Source: Actinomadura fibrosa
Lineage (GTDB): Bacteria; Actinomycetota; Actinomycetes; Streptosporangiales; Streptosporangiaceae
Assembly (NCBI RefSeq): GCF_900659615.1
Contig: NZ_CAACUY010000064.1
Coordinates: 1 to 42,722, forward strand
DNA length: 42,722 nt
Direction: 5' to 3'
The position numbers and the translations under genes were made by a program. How positions within the stretch are numbered: the stretch's first letter is position 1; each line of letters opens with the position of its first letter. Shown here one piece after another: positions 16,115 to 23,477 of the stretch. Below the pieces are notes generated by a model, which saw only the letters and a list, made by a program, of their open reading frames with translations, ran no database searches and was not told the DNA's origin.

Positions 16115-16468
16115 TCAGGGGATGAGCGGCACGCGGATCGCGGTCACCGACCCGGCGGAGCTCACCTCGACGCGGTCGCGCAGGCGCGGCGCCGGGCCGG
16201 GCGGCGCGGGGCTGCCCTCGGGCGCCCGGAACGCGCAGACCAGCGCCTGCCGCTGGGGCCACACGCCCACGGTCGCGTGGTCGCCGGACCCCTGCCGCGC
16301 CAGCGCCGCGGCGACGTCGCCCGCCGCGACGACCATCAGCGCGGCCCGGTTGCCGAGGACGCCGTGCCGGGCGGCCTGCGCCGCGACGAACCCCCACACG
16401 GCGGGCAGGTCGTCGCCGACCTCCAGCACCGGCGTGCCCGGCGGCGGCTCGGGTACCTCCATCGTCAC
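16115..16468 (-). CDS. Small degenerate RsbW-like (HATPase_c_2-type) protein
   Basis: This 117-residue protein aligns by eye with the anti-sigma-factor kinase/ATPase domain common in actinobacteria. The stretch DDLPAVWGFVAAQAARHGVLG corresponds to the first helix, and VAAGDVAAALARQG takes the place of the usual N-box phrase NELATNxxRHG. DHATVGVWPQRQALVCAFRAP matches the following strand. The Mg-binding asparagine of the N-box is absent and the glycine-rich ATP lid is not evident, so ATP binding is doubtful. It may be a non-catalytic partner-binding relic. The GTG start is preferred because GGAAGGA lies six bases upstream; an ATG follows two codons later. It converges on matB with a 16-base gap. 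Function is unassigned. Confidence 0.6.
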   Translation of the reverse strand: MTMEVPEPPPGTPVLEVGDDLPAVWGFVAAQAARHGVLGNRAALMVVAAGDVAAALARQGSGDHATVGVWPQRQALVCAFRAPEGSPAPPGPAPRLRDRVEVSSAGSVTAIRVPLIP

Positions 16469-16681
16469 CGGTTCCTTCCCCGCCGCCGTCCCTTCGAGGG
16501 CGCCCCCGCCACCTGGTGGTGCCGGGGGCGACGCGGAGTCCTCGCGCGTCGGCGGCCGTCCACGTCGGCGAGTACCCGAGATCGTCGCGGGCTAACGCGC
16601 CGGCCCGCGGCGCGCTGACCAGTATCGTCGTGGCGCCGGCGGCCTCCATCACCTCCCGTCCGCCGCCGGAAGGAGCCCCGC

Positions 16682-17989
16682 GTGAACCGAACCCTCGTCG
16701 CGAACGCCCGCCTCGCCGGGCGCGACGGCCTGCACGACATCGAGATCGACGGCGACCGCTTCGGACGGATCGCGCCCGCCGGTGAACTGGCGGGGGAGAC
16801 GCTCGTGGACGCCCGGGGCGGCCTGGTGAGCCCGCCGTTCGTCGAGCCCCACGTCCACCTCGACACCGCACTGACCGCCGGGGAGCCGCGCTGGAACGCG
16901 TCCGGGTCGCTGTGGGAGGGCATCGCGGTCTGGAGCGAGCGCAAGGCGTCGCTCACCCGCGAGGACGTGATCTCCCGCGCGACGGAGGTGCTGCGCTGGT
17001 ACGCGGCCAACGGCGTCCTGCACGTCCGCAGCCACGTGGACGTCACCGACCCGGGCCTCGTCGCGCTGGACGCCATGCTGGAGGTCCGCGACCGGGTCGC
17101 CGACGTGATCGGCCTCCAGCTCGTGGCGTTCCCGCAGGAGGGCATCTGCTCGTTCGACGACGGGCCGGAGCTGCTGGAGGAGGCGGCCCGGCGCGGCGTG
17201 GACGCGATCGGCGCCATCCCGCACTTCGAGGACACCCGCGAGGACGGCGTCCGCAGCCTGGAGATCGCCTTCGACGTCGCGCGGCGGTACGGGCTGCTGC
17301 TGGACGCGCACTGCGACGAGATCGACGACGAGCAGTCCCGCTTCGTCGAGGTGCTCGCCACGCTCGCCCGGCGCGGCGGCCTCCGCGACCGCGCGACCGC
17401 GTCCCACACGACCGCGATGGGCTCCTACAACGGCGCCTACTCCTACAAGCTCCAGCGGATCCTGGCCCGCTCCGGGATCAACCTCGTCTGCAACCCGCTC
17501 GCCAACCTGTGCCTCCAGGGCCGGTTCGACGGCTACCCCAGGCGGCGCGGGCTCACCCAGGTCAAGGAGATGCTCGGCGCGGGCGTGAACGTCGCCTTCG
17601 GGCACGACGACGTCATGGACCCCTGGTTCCCGCTCGGCACCGCGTCCTCCCTCCAGGTCGCGCTGGTCGGCGTCGCCGCCGCGCAGCTCACCGGCACCGC
17701 CGAGATCGACGAGGCGTTCGCCATGGTCACCGGGCGCGCCGCCCGGGTACTCGGCCTCGGCGACCGGTACGGCGTCGAGCCGGGCCGCCCGGCGAGCCTC
17801 GTGGTGCTGCCCGCCTCCTCGCCCTACGACGCCGTCCGCCGCCAGACCCGCCCGTCCCACGTCATCGCGCACGGCCGCCTCGTCGCCGAGACGCCCCCGT
17901 CCACGACCCGCCTTACCTGGCCCGGCGAATCCCCAGAAGACATCGACTTCAGGAGGGACCGCGACCGCGGGCGGCCGAGCGACGCCTAG
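16682..17989 (+). CDS. codA: Cytosine deaminase
   Basis: This 435-residue amidohydrolase is very close to E. coli CodA across its whole length. Shared blocks include PPFVEPHVHLDTALTAGEP, HCDEIDDEQSRFVE, ASHTTAMGSYNGAYSYKL, FDGYPRRRGLTQVKEML and FGHDDVMDPWFPLGTA. The metal ligands are visible as HVH near residues 57-59, a His near 210 and the Asp in GHDD near 309, with the catalytic Glu in HCDE. It hydrolyses cytosine to uracil and ammonia in the cytoplasm. The GTG follows GAAGGAG at good spacing. Its last bases overlap the stop of the converging tetR gene. In this locus it supplies uracil to the proposed oxidative pathway. Confidence 0.95.
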   Translation: MNRTLVANARLAGRDGLHDIEIDGDRFGRIAPAGELAGETLVDARGGLVSPPFVEPHVHLDTALTAGEPRWNASGSLWEGIAVWSERKASLTREDVISRATEVLRWYAANGVLHVRSHVDVTDPGLVALDAMLEVRDRVADVIGLQLVAFPQEGICSFDDGPELLEEAARRGVDAIGAIPHFEDTREDGVRSLEIAFDVARRYGLLLDAHCDEIDDEQSRFVEVLATLARRGGLRDRATASHTTAMGSYNGAYSYKLQRILARSGINLVCNPLANLCLQGRFDGYPRRRGLTQVKEMLGAGVNVAFGHDDVMDPWFPLGTASSLQVALVGVAAAQLTGTAEIDEAFAMVTGRAARVLGLGDRYGVEPGRPASLVVLPASSPYDAVRRQTRPSHVIAHGRLVAETPPSTTRLTWPGESPEDIDFRRDRDRGRPSDA

Positions 17990-18561
17990 GGAAGCAGCGC
18001 GGGCAGGACGGGGCGGACCAGGTCGGCGGCGGCGGACTCCGGGAGGTCGGGGCCGTCCGTTCCCTCGGCGAAGTAGTGCAGGAAGCCCTGCTGGAAGCAG
18101 GCGCCCATGAGCAGCGCCGCGACGGAGGCGACGTCGGCGTCCGCCGCGACCCGGTCAAGGTCGCGCTCGGCCTCCAGGTAGGCGGCGAGCGCCCGCACCG
18201 GCTCCTGCGGGCCCGCGCCGTACCTGCGCAGCGACTCCCGGGTCACCGCCATGAGCCGGGGCTGCGCCACCATCGACGCCATCATCGGGAACGCGCGCCG
18301 GTAGAAGGCGAGCCCGCCGTGGACGATCGCCACGAGCGTGGACTCCACGGTGCCCTCGCCGGGGACGCCGACCGCGGTGAAGGCGGGCATGCGCTCGCGC
18401 AGCACGTGGAGCATCAGCTCCTCCTTGTCGCGGAAGTGCTTGTACAGCAGCGCCTCCGAGTAGCCGGCGGCCTTCGCGATCTCCTTGGTCGTCGCGCGGG
18501 CCACCCCCCGCTCGCGCATGATCTCCGCCGCCGCGTCCAGGATCCGGTCCCGCGCGCCCAA
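17986..18561 (-). CDS. TetR-family transcriptional regulator (divergent to an NAD(P)-binding oxidoreductase)
   Basis: This 191-residue protein has a canonical N-terminal TetR helix-turn-helix, RILDAAAEIMRERGVARAT followed by AKAAGYSEALLYKHFRDKEE. The C-terminal ligand domain is all-helical and not closely diagnostic. The start is read as TTG because a G-rich Shine-Dalgarno (AGGGGG) sits just upstream and the HTH begins at the usual distance. It is divergent from the oxidoreductase across a 76-base gap with a clear dyad. It probably represses itself and that gene. Its stop (TAG) interlocks with the codA stop in the sequence CCTAGG. Confidence 0.88.
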   Translation of the reverse strand: MGARDRILDAAAEIMRERGVARATTKEIAKAAGYSEALLYKHFRDKEELMLHVLRERMPAFTAVGVPGEGTVESTLVAIVHGGLAFYRRAFPMMASMVAQPRLMAVTRESLRRYGAGPQEPVRALAAYLEAERDLDRVAADADVASVAALLMGACFQQGFLHYFAEGTDGPDLPESAAADLVRPVLPALLP

Positions 18562-18601
18562 TGAGCCCCCTTGACAGGTGAGTGAACGCTAACCAGTCTA
18601 G

Positions 18602-18625
18602 GGGTGAGTAAACATTCACTCACCC
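18602..18625. promoter_or_regulatory. Probable TetR operator in the tetR/oxidoreductase divergent region
   Basis: GGGTGAGT-aaacattc-ACTCACCC is a perfect 8-bp dyad with an 8-base spacer, 12 bases before the oxidoreductase ATG. A related half-site, AGGTGAGTGAACG, lies about 20 bases to the left next to TTGACA (18572-18577), a consensus-like -35 on the plus strand. The arrangement fits autorepression and control of the divergent gene. Confidence 0.6.
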
Positions 18626-18637
18626 TGAGGAGGGCAC

Positions 18638-19279
18638 ATGAGGATCACGGTCTTCGGCGCGACCGGCGGCGTCGGCGTGCAGACCGTCCGCCTGGCCGTG
18701 GACGCCGGGCACGACGTCACCGCCGTCGTCCGCAACCCGGACGGACTACCGGCGGAGCTGCGCGAGCGCTGCGACGTCGTCCAGGCCGACATCATGGACC
18801 CGGCCGCGATCGAGGAGGCGGTGAAGGGCGCCGACGCGGTGATCAGCGCCGTGGGCAGCCGCGAGGGCCGCGCCCCGACCACCGTCTGCGCCCGCAGCGC
18901 GGCCGCCATCGCCACCGCCATGCGCGCCGCGGGCGCCGAGCGGTTCCTCATGGTCAGCGCGTCCGGGCTCGCCGCCGAGCGCGGCGACGACCCGCTCACC
19001 CGCTTCGTCGTCAAGCCGCTGATCATCGGACCGCTGCTCAGGCACGCGTTCGCCGACATGCGCGCGGCCGAGCGCGAGGTCCGCGGCTCCGGCCTCGCCT
19101 GGACGATCGTCCGGCCGCCGCGCCTCCTCGACGGCCCCGGCAAGGGCCGCTACCGCAAGGCCGTCGACCGCGGCGTGACGGGCGGCTTCAGCATCCGCCG
19201 CGCCGACGTGGCCCAGGCCCTCCTCGACTTCGCCGCCGACGCCACCACCATCGGCCACACGATCACGGTGTCGGCTTGA
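18638..19279 (+). CDS. NAD(P)-binding oxidoreductase (NmrA-like/atypical SDR)
   Basis: This 213-residue protein is a Rossmann-fold atypical short-chain dehydrogenase of the NAD(P)H-binding type. The dinucleotide loop reads VFGATGGVGVQTVRLAVDAGH at the N-terminus, followed by the strand that ends TAVVRNPDGL and by VKGADAVISAVGS. No YxxxK catalytic pair is evident, as expected for NmrA-like members, which may be redox sensors or flavin/quinone reductases. GAGGAGGG precedes the ATG at good spacing. Regulation by the adjacent divergent TetR is likely. The substrate is unknown. Confidence 0.85.
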   Translation: MRITVFGATGGVGVQTVRLAVDAGHDVTAVVRNPDGLPAELRERCDVVQADIMDPAAIEEAVKGADAVISAVGSREGRAPTTVCARSAAAIATAMRAAGAERFLMVSASGLAAERGDDPLTRFVVKPLIIGPLLRHAFADMRAAEREVRGSGLAWTIVRPPRLLDGPGKGRYRKAVDRGVTGGFSIRRADVAQALLDFAADATTIGHTITVSA

Positions 19280-19328
19280 AGTGCCCTCGGCGGTCGGCGC
19301 GCCGGGGAGGCACTGCGATACTCGCAGG

Positions 19329-20492
19329 GTGAGTGAGCCACTGGTCGAACGCATGCGGGGGTTCGGGGAGACGATCTTCGCGGAGATGTCGGCGCTCGCC
19401 GTGCGGACCGGCGCGATCAACCTCGGGCAGGGGTTCCCGGACGAGGACGGCCCGCGCGCCATGCTGGACGCCGCGGTCGAGGCCGTCCGGTCGGGGGCGA
19501 ACCAGTACCCGCCCGGCCCGGGGCTGCCCGAGCTGCGCGAGGCGGTCGCGGCGCAGCGCCTCGGGCGGTACGGGCTGTCCTACGACCCGGCGACGGAGGT
19601 CTTCGTCACCGTCGGCGCCACCGAGGGCGTCGCCGCGTCGATGCTCGCGCTGGCGGAGCCCGGCGACGAGGTCGTCGTGTTCGAGCCCTACTACGACTCC
19701 TACGCGGCCACGATCGCGCTGGCCGGGGCGGTGCGCAGGCCCGTGACGCTGCGTCCCGACGGGGGCCGCTTCACGTTCGACCCGGACGAGCTGCGCGCCG
19801 CCGTCACGTCCCGCACCCGGGTCATCCTGGTCAATTCGCCGCACAACCCCTCGGGGACGGTGTTCACGCGCGCCGAGCTGGAGAGCATCGCCGCCGTGTG
19901 CCGGGAGCACGACCTGATCGCGGTCACCGACGAGGTGTACGAGTACCTGACGTTCGACGACGCCGAGCACGTCCCCCTCGCGTCGCTGGACGGCATGCGC
20001 GAGCGGACCGTGTCGGTGTCGTCGGCCGGCAAGACGTTCTCCGTCACCGGCTGGAAGACCGGGTGGGTCACCGCGCCCGCGCCGCTGATCCGGGCCGTCC
20101 AGACGGTGAAGCAGTTCCTCACCTACGCGGTCAGCGCCCCCTACCAGCGGGCCGCCGCGTACGCGCTCGGGAACGAGGTCCCCTGGGTGGAGGAGCTGCG
20201 CAAGTCCCTCCAGGCCAAGCGCGACCGGCTGGTCACCGGCCTGGAGGCCGCCGGGTTCGCGGCGTACCGGCCGCAGGGCACCTACTTCGTGCAGGCCGAC
20301 ATCCGGCCGCTCGGCTTCACCGACGGCATGGAGCTGGTGCGCGAGCTGCCCGGCCGGGCCGGGGTCGTCGCGATCCCGACGCAGGTCTTCTACGACCACC
20401 CCGAGGCCGGGGCCCACTTCCTCCGGTTCGCGTTCTGCAAGCGGGACGACGTCATCGACGAGGCCGTCGAGCGGCTCGCCCGCCTCCGCTGA
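19329..20492 (+). CDS. PLP-dependent class I/II aminotransferase, DapC/YbdL-like
   Basis: This 387-residue fold-type I aminotransferase has the PLP lysine in SSAGKTFSVTGWKTGW, NSPHNPSGTVF for cofactor binding, TDEVYEYL for the pyridine-nitrogen Asp, and the C-terminal Arg in FLRFAFCKRDD. The opening FAEMSALAVRTGAINLGQGF and ANQYPPGPG are shared with mycobacterial Rv0858c (DapC, N-succinyldiaminopimelate aminotransferase) and with YbdL/KAT II enzymes. Either lysine biosynthesis or a broad methionine/kynurenine-type role is possible. The GTG start lies six bases after GATACT, a -10-like box, so the transcript may be leaderless. It is a single-gene unit ended by a hairpin. Confidence 0.85.
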   Translation: MSEPLVERMRGFGETIFAEMSALAVRTGAINLGQGFPDEDGPRAMLDAAVEAVRSGANQYPPGPGLPELREAVAAQRLGRYGLSYDPATEVFVTVGATEGVAASMLALAEPGDEVVVFEPYYDSYAATIALAGAVRRPVTLRPDGGRFTFDPDELRAAVTSRTRVILVNSPHNPSGTVFTRAELESIAAVCREHDLIAVTDEVYEYLTFDDAEHVPLASLDGMRERTVSVSSAGKTFSVTGWKTGWVTAPAPLIRAVQTVKQFLTYAVSAPYQRAAAYALGNEVPWVEELRKSLQAKRDRLVTGLEAAGFAAYRPQGTYFVQADIRPLGFTDGMELVRELPGRAGVVAIPTQVFYDHPEAGAHFLRFAFCKRDDVIDEAVERLARLR

Positions 20493-20493
20493 T

Positions 20494-20529
20494 CCCGCCC
20501 TTCCGGCGGAGGTTGCCCAACCGGGCGGG
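20494..20529 (+). terminator. Hairpin after the aminotransferase gene
   Basis: CCCGCCC pairs with GGGCGGG, enclosing a second small stem GGTT-gccc-AACC. It starts two bases past the stop codon. It should insulate the aminotransferase from the arcC-barbiturase unit. Confidence 0.55.
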
Positions 20530-20535
20530 GGCCTT

Positions 20536-20579
20536 GGGCGAGTTTCGCCCGTGAGCGCCGCCCGGCGCGCGGCTAGCGT
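20536..20579 (+). promoter_or_regulatory. Promoter and possible operator of the carbamate kinase-barbiturase unit
   Basis: A perfect dyad GGGCGA-GTT-TCGCCC (20536-20550) sits where a regulator would meet the -35 region. TAGCGT (20574-20579) is a TAnnnT -10 box ending seven bases before the chosen GTG, implying leaderless transcription. The dyad is a candidate regulatory site for the only unit in the window that encodes barbiturase. Confidence 0.45.
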
Positions 20580-20586
20580 ACGGGCG

Positions 20587-21537
20587 GTGAGCGGCGATGA
20601 CGGCGGGGAACGGGTGCTGGTCGCGCTCGGCGGCAACGCCATGACCGCGCCGGACGGCAGCGCCACCCCGGCGGCGCAGGCGGCGGCGGTCGAGGGCGCG
20701 ATGCGGCCGGTGGCCGCGCTGGTCGCCGCCGGGGCGCGGGTCGTGCTGACGCACGGCAACGGCCCGCAGGTCGGCAACCTGCTGATCAAGAACCAGCTCG
20801 CCGCGGCCGTGGTGCCGCCGGTGCCGCTCGACTGGTGCGGCGCGCAGACCCAGGCCACCGTCGGCATGCTGATCATGAACGCGCTGGAGCGGGCCCTCGC
20901 GGCCCTGGACGCGGCGCGCCCGGTGTCCGCGGTCGTGACGCGGACCCTCGTCGACGCGTCCGACCCGGGGTTCGCCGACCCCGCCAAGCCCGTCGGGCGG
21001 TACTTCCCGGAGGCGGAGGCCCGCCGGTTCATGGCCGTCGGCCAGGTGTGGAGGCGGTTCGGCGCCCGGGGCTGGCGGCGCGTGGTCGCCTCGCCCGAGC
21101 CGCTGGAGATCCTGGACGCGGGCGCCGCGCGGGCGCTGCTCGACGCCGGGCACGTCGTCGTCGCCGCGGGCGGCGGGGGCGCGCCGGTCGTCCGCGACGG
21201 CGCCGGGCTGCGCGGCGTCGAGGCCGTCGTCGACAAGGACCTCGCGGCGCAGCTGCTCGCCCGCCGGCTCGGCGCGACCACCCTGCTGATCGCCACGGAC
21301 GTCGAGCACGCCGTCGCCGGCTACGGGACGCCCGAGGCGCGGCCGCTGCGCCGCACGACGGTCGCCGAGCTCGGCGCGCTGGCCGCCGCCGGGCACTTCC
21401 CGGGCGGCAGCATGGGCCCGAAGGTCGAGGCGGTGCGGCGGTTCGTCGCCGCGGGCGGCCGCCGCGCGGCGATCACCCGTGCGGACCGGCTCGCGGCGGC
21501 GGCCCGCGGCGAGGCCGGGACGGTCGTGGAGGCATGA
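20587..21537 (+). CDS. arcC: Carbamate kinase
   Basis: This 316-residue amino-acid-kinase-fold enzyme matches ArcC. It opens VLVALGGNAM, has THGNGPQVGNLLIKN and DWCGAQTQATVGMLI, then AAGGGGAPVV, VEAVVDKDLAAQLLA and ATDVEHA, and ends GHFPGGSMGPKVEA. It interconverts carbamoyl phosphate plus ADP with carbamate plus ATP. The downstream GTG was chosen over one 36 bases earlier because the TAGCGT box is correctly placed for a leaderless start and family members begin close to the first strand. It lies 59 bases before the barbiturase gene in the same unit. No arginine deiminase or ornithine carbamoyltransferase gene accompanies it, so the source of carbamoyl phosphate is unclear. Confidence 0.9.
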   Translation: MSGDDGGERVLVALGGNAMTAPDGSATPAAQAAAVEGAMRPVAALVAAGARVVLTHGNGPQVGNLLIKNQLAAAVVPPVPLDWCGAQTQATVGMLIMNALERALAALDAARPVSAVVTRTLVDASDPGFADPAKPVGRYFPEAEARRFMAVGQVWRRFGARGWRRVVASPEPLEILDAGAARALLDAGHVVVAAGGGGAPVVRDGAGLRGVEAVVDKDLAAQLLARRLGATTLLIATDVEHAVAGYGTPEARPLRRTTVAELGALAAAGHFPGGSMGPKVEAVRRFVAAGGRRAAITRADRLAAAARGEAGTVVEA

Positions 21538-21596
21538 CCCGGGAAGGCCGCCGACCGGCGGGTAGGACCAGCGGAGCCGACCAGAGGAGCGATGAC

Positions 21597-22703
21597 GTGC
21601 CCGATCCCATCGAAGTCCGCAAGATCCCCATCGAGAGCGTGACCGACGCGTCCGGCCTGGCCCGCCTCATCGACGACGGCGTGCTGGAGGCCGACCGCGT
21701 CCTCGCCGTGGTGGGCAAGACCGAGGGCAACGGCGGCGTGAACGACTACACGCGGCTGCTTGCCGACCGCGCGTTCCGCGAGGTGCTGCTCGCGAAGGGG
21801 ACCCGCCCGGCGGACGAGGTCGCGCGCGTCCCGCTCGTGTGGTCGGGCGGCACCGACGGGGTGCTGAGCCCGCACGCCACCGTGTTCGCGACGGTGGACC
21901 CGGCCGCGGTCCCCGCGTCCGACGAGCCGCGCCTGTCCGTCGGCGTCGCGATGAGCGAGGTGATCCGGCCCGAGGACATCGGGCGGCCCGCGATGGTCGA
22001 GACGGTCGCGGCGGGCGTCCGGGAGGCGATGAAGACCGCCGGGATCGACGACCCCGCCGACGTCCACTACGTCCAGACCAAGACGCCGCTGCTGACCCTC
22101 GACACCATCAACGACGCGAAGTCGCGCGGCCGGGACGTCGTCACCGAGGACACGCTGAAGTCCATGGACATCTCCAACTCGACGACGGCCCTCGGCATCG
22201 CCGTCGCGCTCGGCGAGATCGAGATGCCGGACGCCGGGCAGATCCACCGCGACCTGTCGCTGTACTCGTCGGTGGCGTCCTGCTCGTCGGGCGTCGAGCT
22301 GGACCGCGCGCAGATCGTCGTCGTCGGCAACGTCCGCGGCATCGGCGGCCGGTACCGCGCCGGGCACGGTGTGATGAAGGACGCACTGGACGCCGACGGC
22401 ATCTGGGCGGCGATCGCGTCCACCGGCCTCGACCTCCCCGAGCGGCCCCGCGCCGCCGACCTCGACGGCCGGCTCGTCAACGTCTTCATCAAGTGCGAGG
22501 CGGACCCGAGCGGCACCGTCCGCGGCCGCCGCAACATCATGCTGGACGACTCCGACGTGCACTGGCACCGCCAGATCAAGGCGTGCGTCGGCGGCGTCGC
22601 GGCCTCCGTCACCGGCGACCCCGCCGTGTTCGTGTCGGTCGCGGCCGTCCACCAGGGCCCGTCCGGCGGCGGCACCGTCGCGGCGATCGCCGACCTCGGA
22701 TAG
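21597..22703 (+). CDS. Barbiturase (AtzD/barbiturase ring-opening amidohydrolase)
   Basis: This 368-residue protein has the three repeat units of the cyanuric acid hydrolase/barbiturase family, each giving a Ser-Lys pair. Unit A has GKTEGNGGVNDYTR (Lys near 41) and WSGGTDGVLSPH (Ser near 83). Unit B has QTKTPLL (Lys near 162) and SVASCSSGVE (Ser near 229). Unit C has IKCEADPSG (Lys near 299) and HQGPSGGGTVAA (Ser near 355). Barbiturase hydrolyses barbiturate to ureidomalonate; the sister enzyme AtzD opens cyanuric acid. With codA, a uracil-type permease and matB nearby, barbiturate is the likelier substrate. GTG after AGAGGAG was preferred over an ATG 63 bases earlier, which adds a non-conserved leader. 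Confidence 0.9.
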   Translation: MPDPIEVRKIPIESVTDASGLARLIDDGVLEADRVLAVVGKTEGNGGVNDYTRLLADRAFREVLLAKGTRPADEVARVPLVWSGGTDGVLSPHATVFATVDPAAVPASDEPRLSVGVAMSEVIRPEDIGRPAMVETVAAGVREAMKTAGIDDPADVHYVQTKTPLLTLDTINDAKSRGRDVVTEDTLKSMDISNSTTALGIAVALGEIEMPDAGQIHRDLSLYSSVASCSSGVELDRAQIVVVGNVRGIGGRYRAGHGVMKDALDADGIWAAIASTGLDLPERPRAADLDGRLVNVFIKCEADPSGTVRGRRNIMLDDSDVHWHRQIKACVGGVAASVTGDPAVFVSVAAVHQGPSGGGTVAAIADLG

Positions 22704-22771
22704 CCGGAAGGAAACGGAGAGTATCCGAATAGCCACCCACGGCGGTCGCCGGAGGCTATAGCCTTCTCGCC

Positions 22772-23467
22772 GTGTCCGGACTGACCATTCCCGAACCCCA
22801 GTTCCCCGGGGACGACGGCGGCGCCGATCCCCGGCTGTGCGAGGCCCTCTCGGGCTACGCCGCCGGGCGCGTCGGCGAGCACGCGGTGCTGCGGCGGCTC
22901 CAGGGGGCGCGGTTGCTGGTGCCCGTGGTCGCCGTCCTCACCGAGGAGGAGGACGTGCCGCCCGGGGGCCTGCGCCGGGAGAAGTCGAGCGACATGGCGC
23001 TGCCGACGCTGGTGGGCGAGGACGGGCGCCGCGGCGTCCTCGGCTTCACCTGCGCCGAGACGATGAAGGCGTGGCGGGCCGACGCCCGCCCGGTCGCGGT
23101 GCACGCCCGGCAGGCGTGCCGGGCCGCGCTCGACGAGGGCGCCCACGCCCTCGTGGTCGACGTCGCGGGCCCCGTCCCGTTCGCCGTGGACGGCCTGCGC
23201 CTGCACCTGCTCGCCGAGGGGCGGCCCGTCCCGCCCCCGCACGAGGACCCCGACGTCCTCGCCGCCGTGGAGGCCGCGTTCGGCTCCGACGCGGCCGTCA
23301 GCGGCGTCCGCGTCACCGCCGGCACCGCCGCCGAGCTGGCCGTCCGGTTCGCGGTCGTGCCGGGCCACGACGAGCGGCGCACCGTGCAGCGGGTGTCCGA
23401 CCGGCTCGCCGAACTGCTGCGCGGCCGCATCGTCGGCGGCGTCGAGCTCAGCGTCGTCCGCCGGTAG
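22772..23467 (+). CDS. SseB family protein
   Basis: This 231-residue protein is an SseB-like protein as found in many actinobacteria. Evidence is the N-terminal pattern LRRLQGARLLVPVVA, the middle segment SDMALPTLVGEDGRRGVLGFTCAETMKAW, and ARQACRAALDEGAHALVVDVAGPVPF, all characteristic of the domain. The molecular role is unknown; it is a cytoplasmic, non-enzymatic-looking protein. The GTG is nine bases after TATAGC, itself inside the dyad GGCTATAGCC, with no Shine-Dalgarno. The stop TAG doubles as part of the next gene's -10 box. It marks the boundary where the catabolic genes end and the shikimate neighbourhood begins. Confidence 0.8.
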   Translation: MSGLTIPEPQFPGDDGGADPRLCEALSGYAAGRVGEHAVLRRLQGARLLVPVVAVLTEEEDVPPGGLRREKSSDMALPTLVGEDGRRGVLGFTCAETMKAWRADARPVAVHARQACRAALDEGAHALVVDVAGPVPFAVDGLRLHLLAEGRPVPPPHEDPDVLAAVEAAFGSDAAVSGVRVTAGTAAELAVRFAVVPGHDERRTVQRVSDRLAELLRGRIVGGVELSVVRR

Positions 23468-23470
23468 GGT
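23465..23470 (+). promoter_or_regulatory. -10 box overlapping the SseB stop codon
   Basis: TAGGGT begins with the TAG stop of the SseB gene and ends seven bases before the GTG of the peptidase gene. There is no Shine-Dalgarno sequence, so the peptidase mRNA is probably leaderless. Confidence 0.4.
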
Positions 23471-23477
23471 CGGCGCC

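Noticed and set aside
21597..22703. Cyanuric acid hydrolase (AtzD) as primary call
   Set aside because: Family signatures do not separate the two by eye, but no triazine genes (biuret hydrolase, allophanate hydrolase) are nearby, while cytosine, uracil and malonate genes are. Kept as the alternative.
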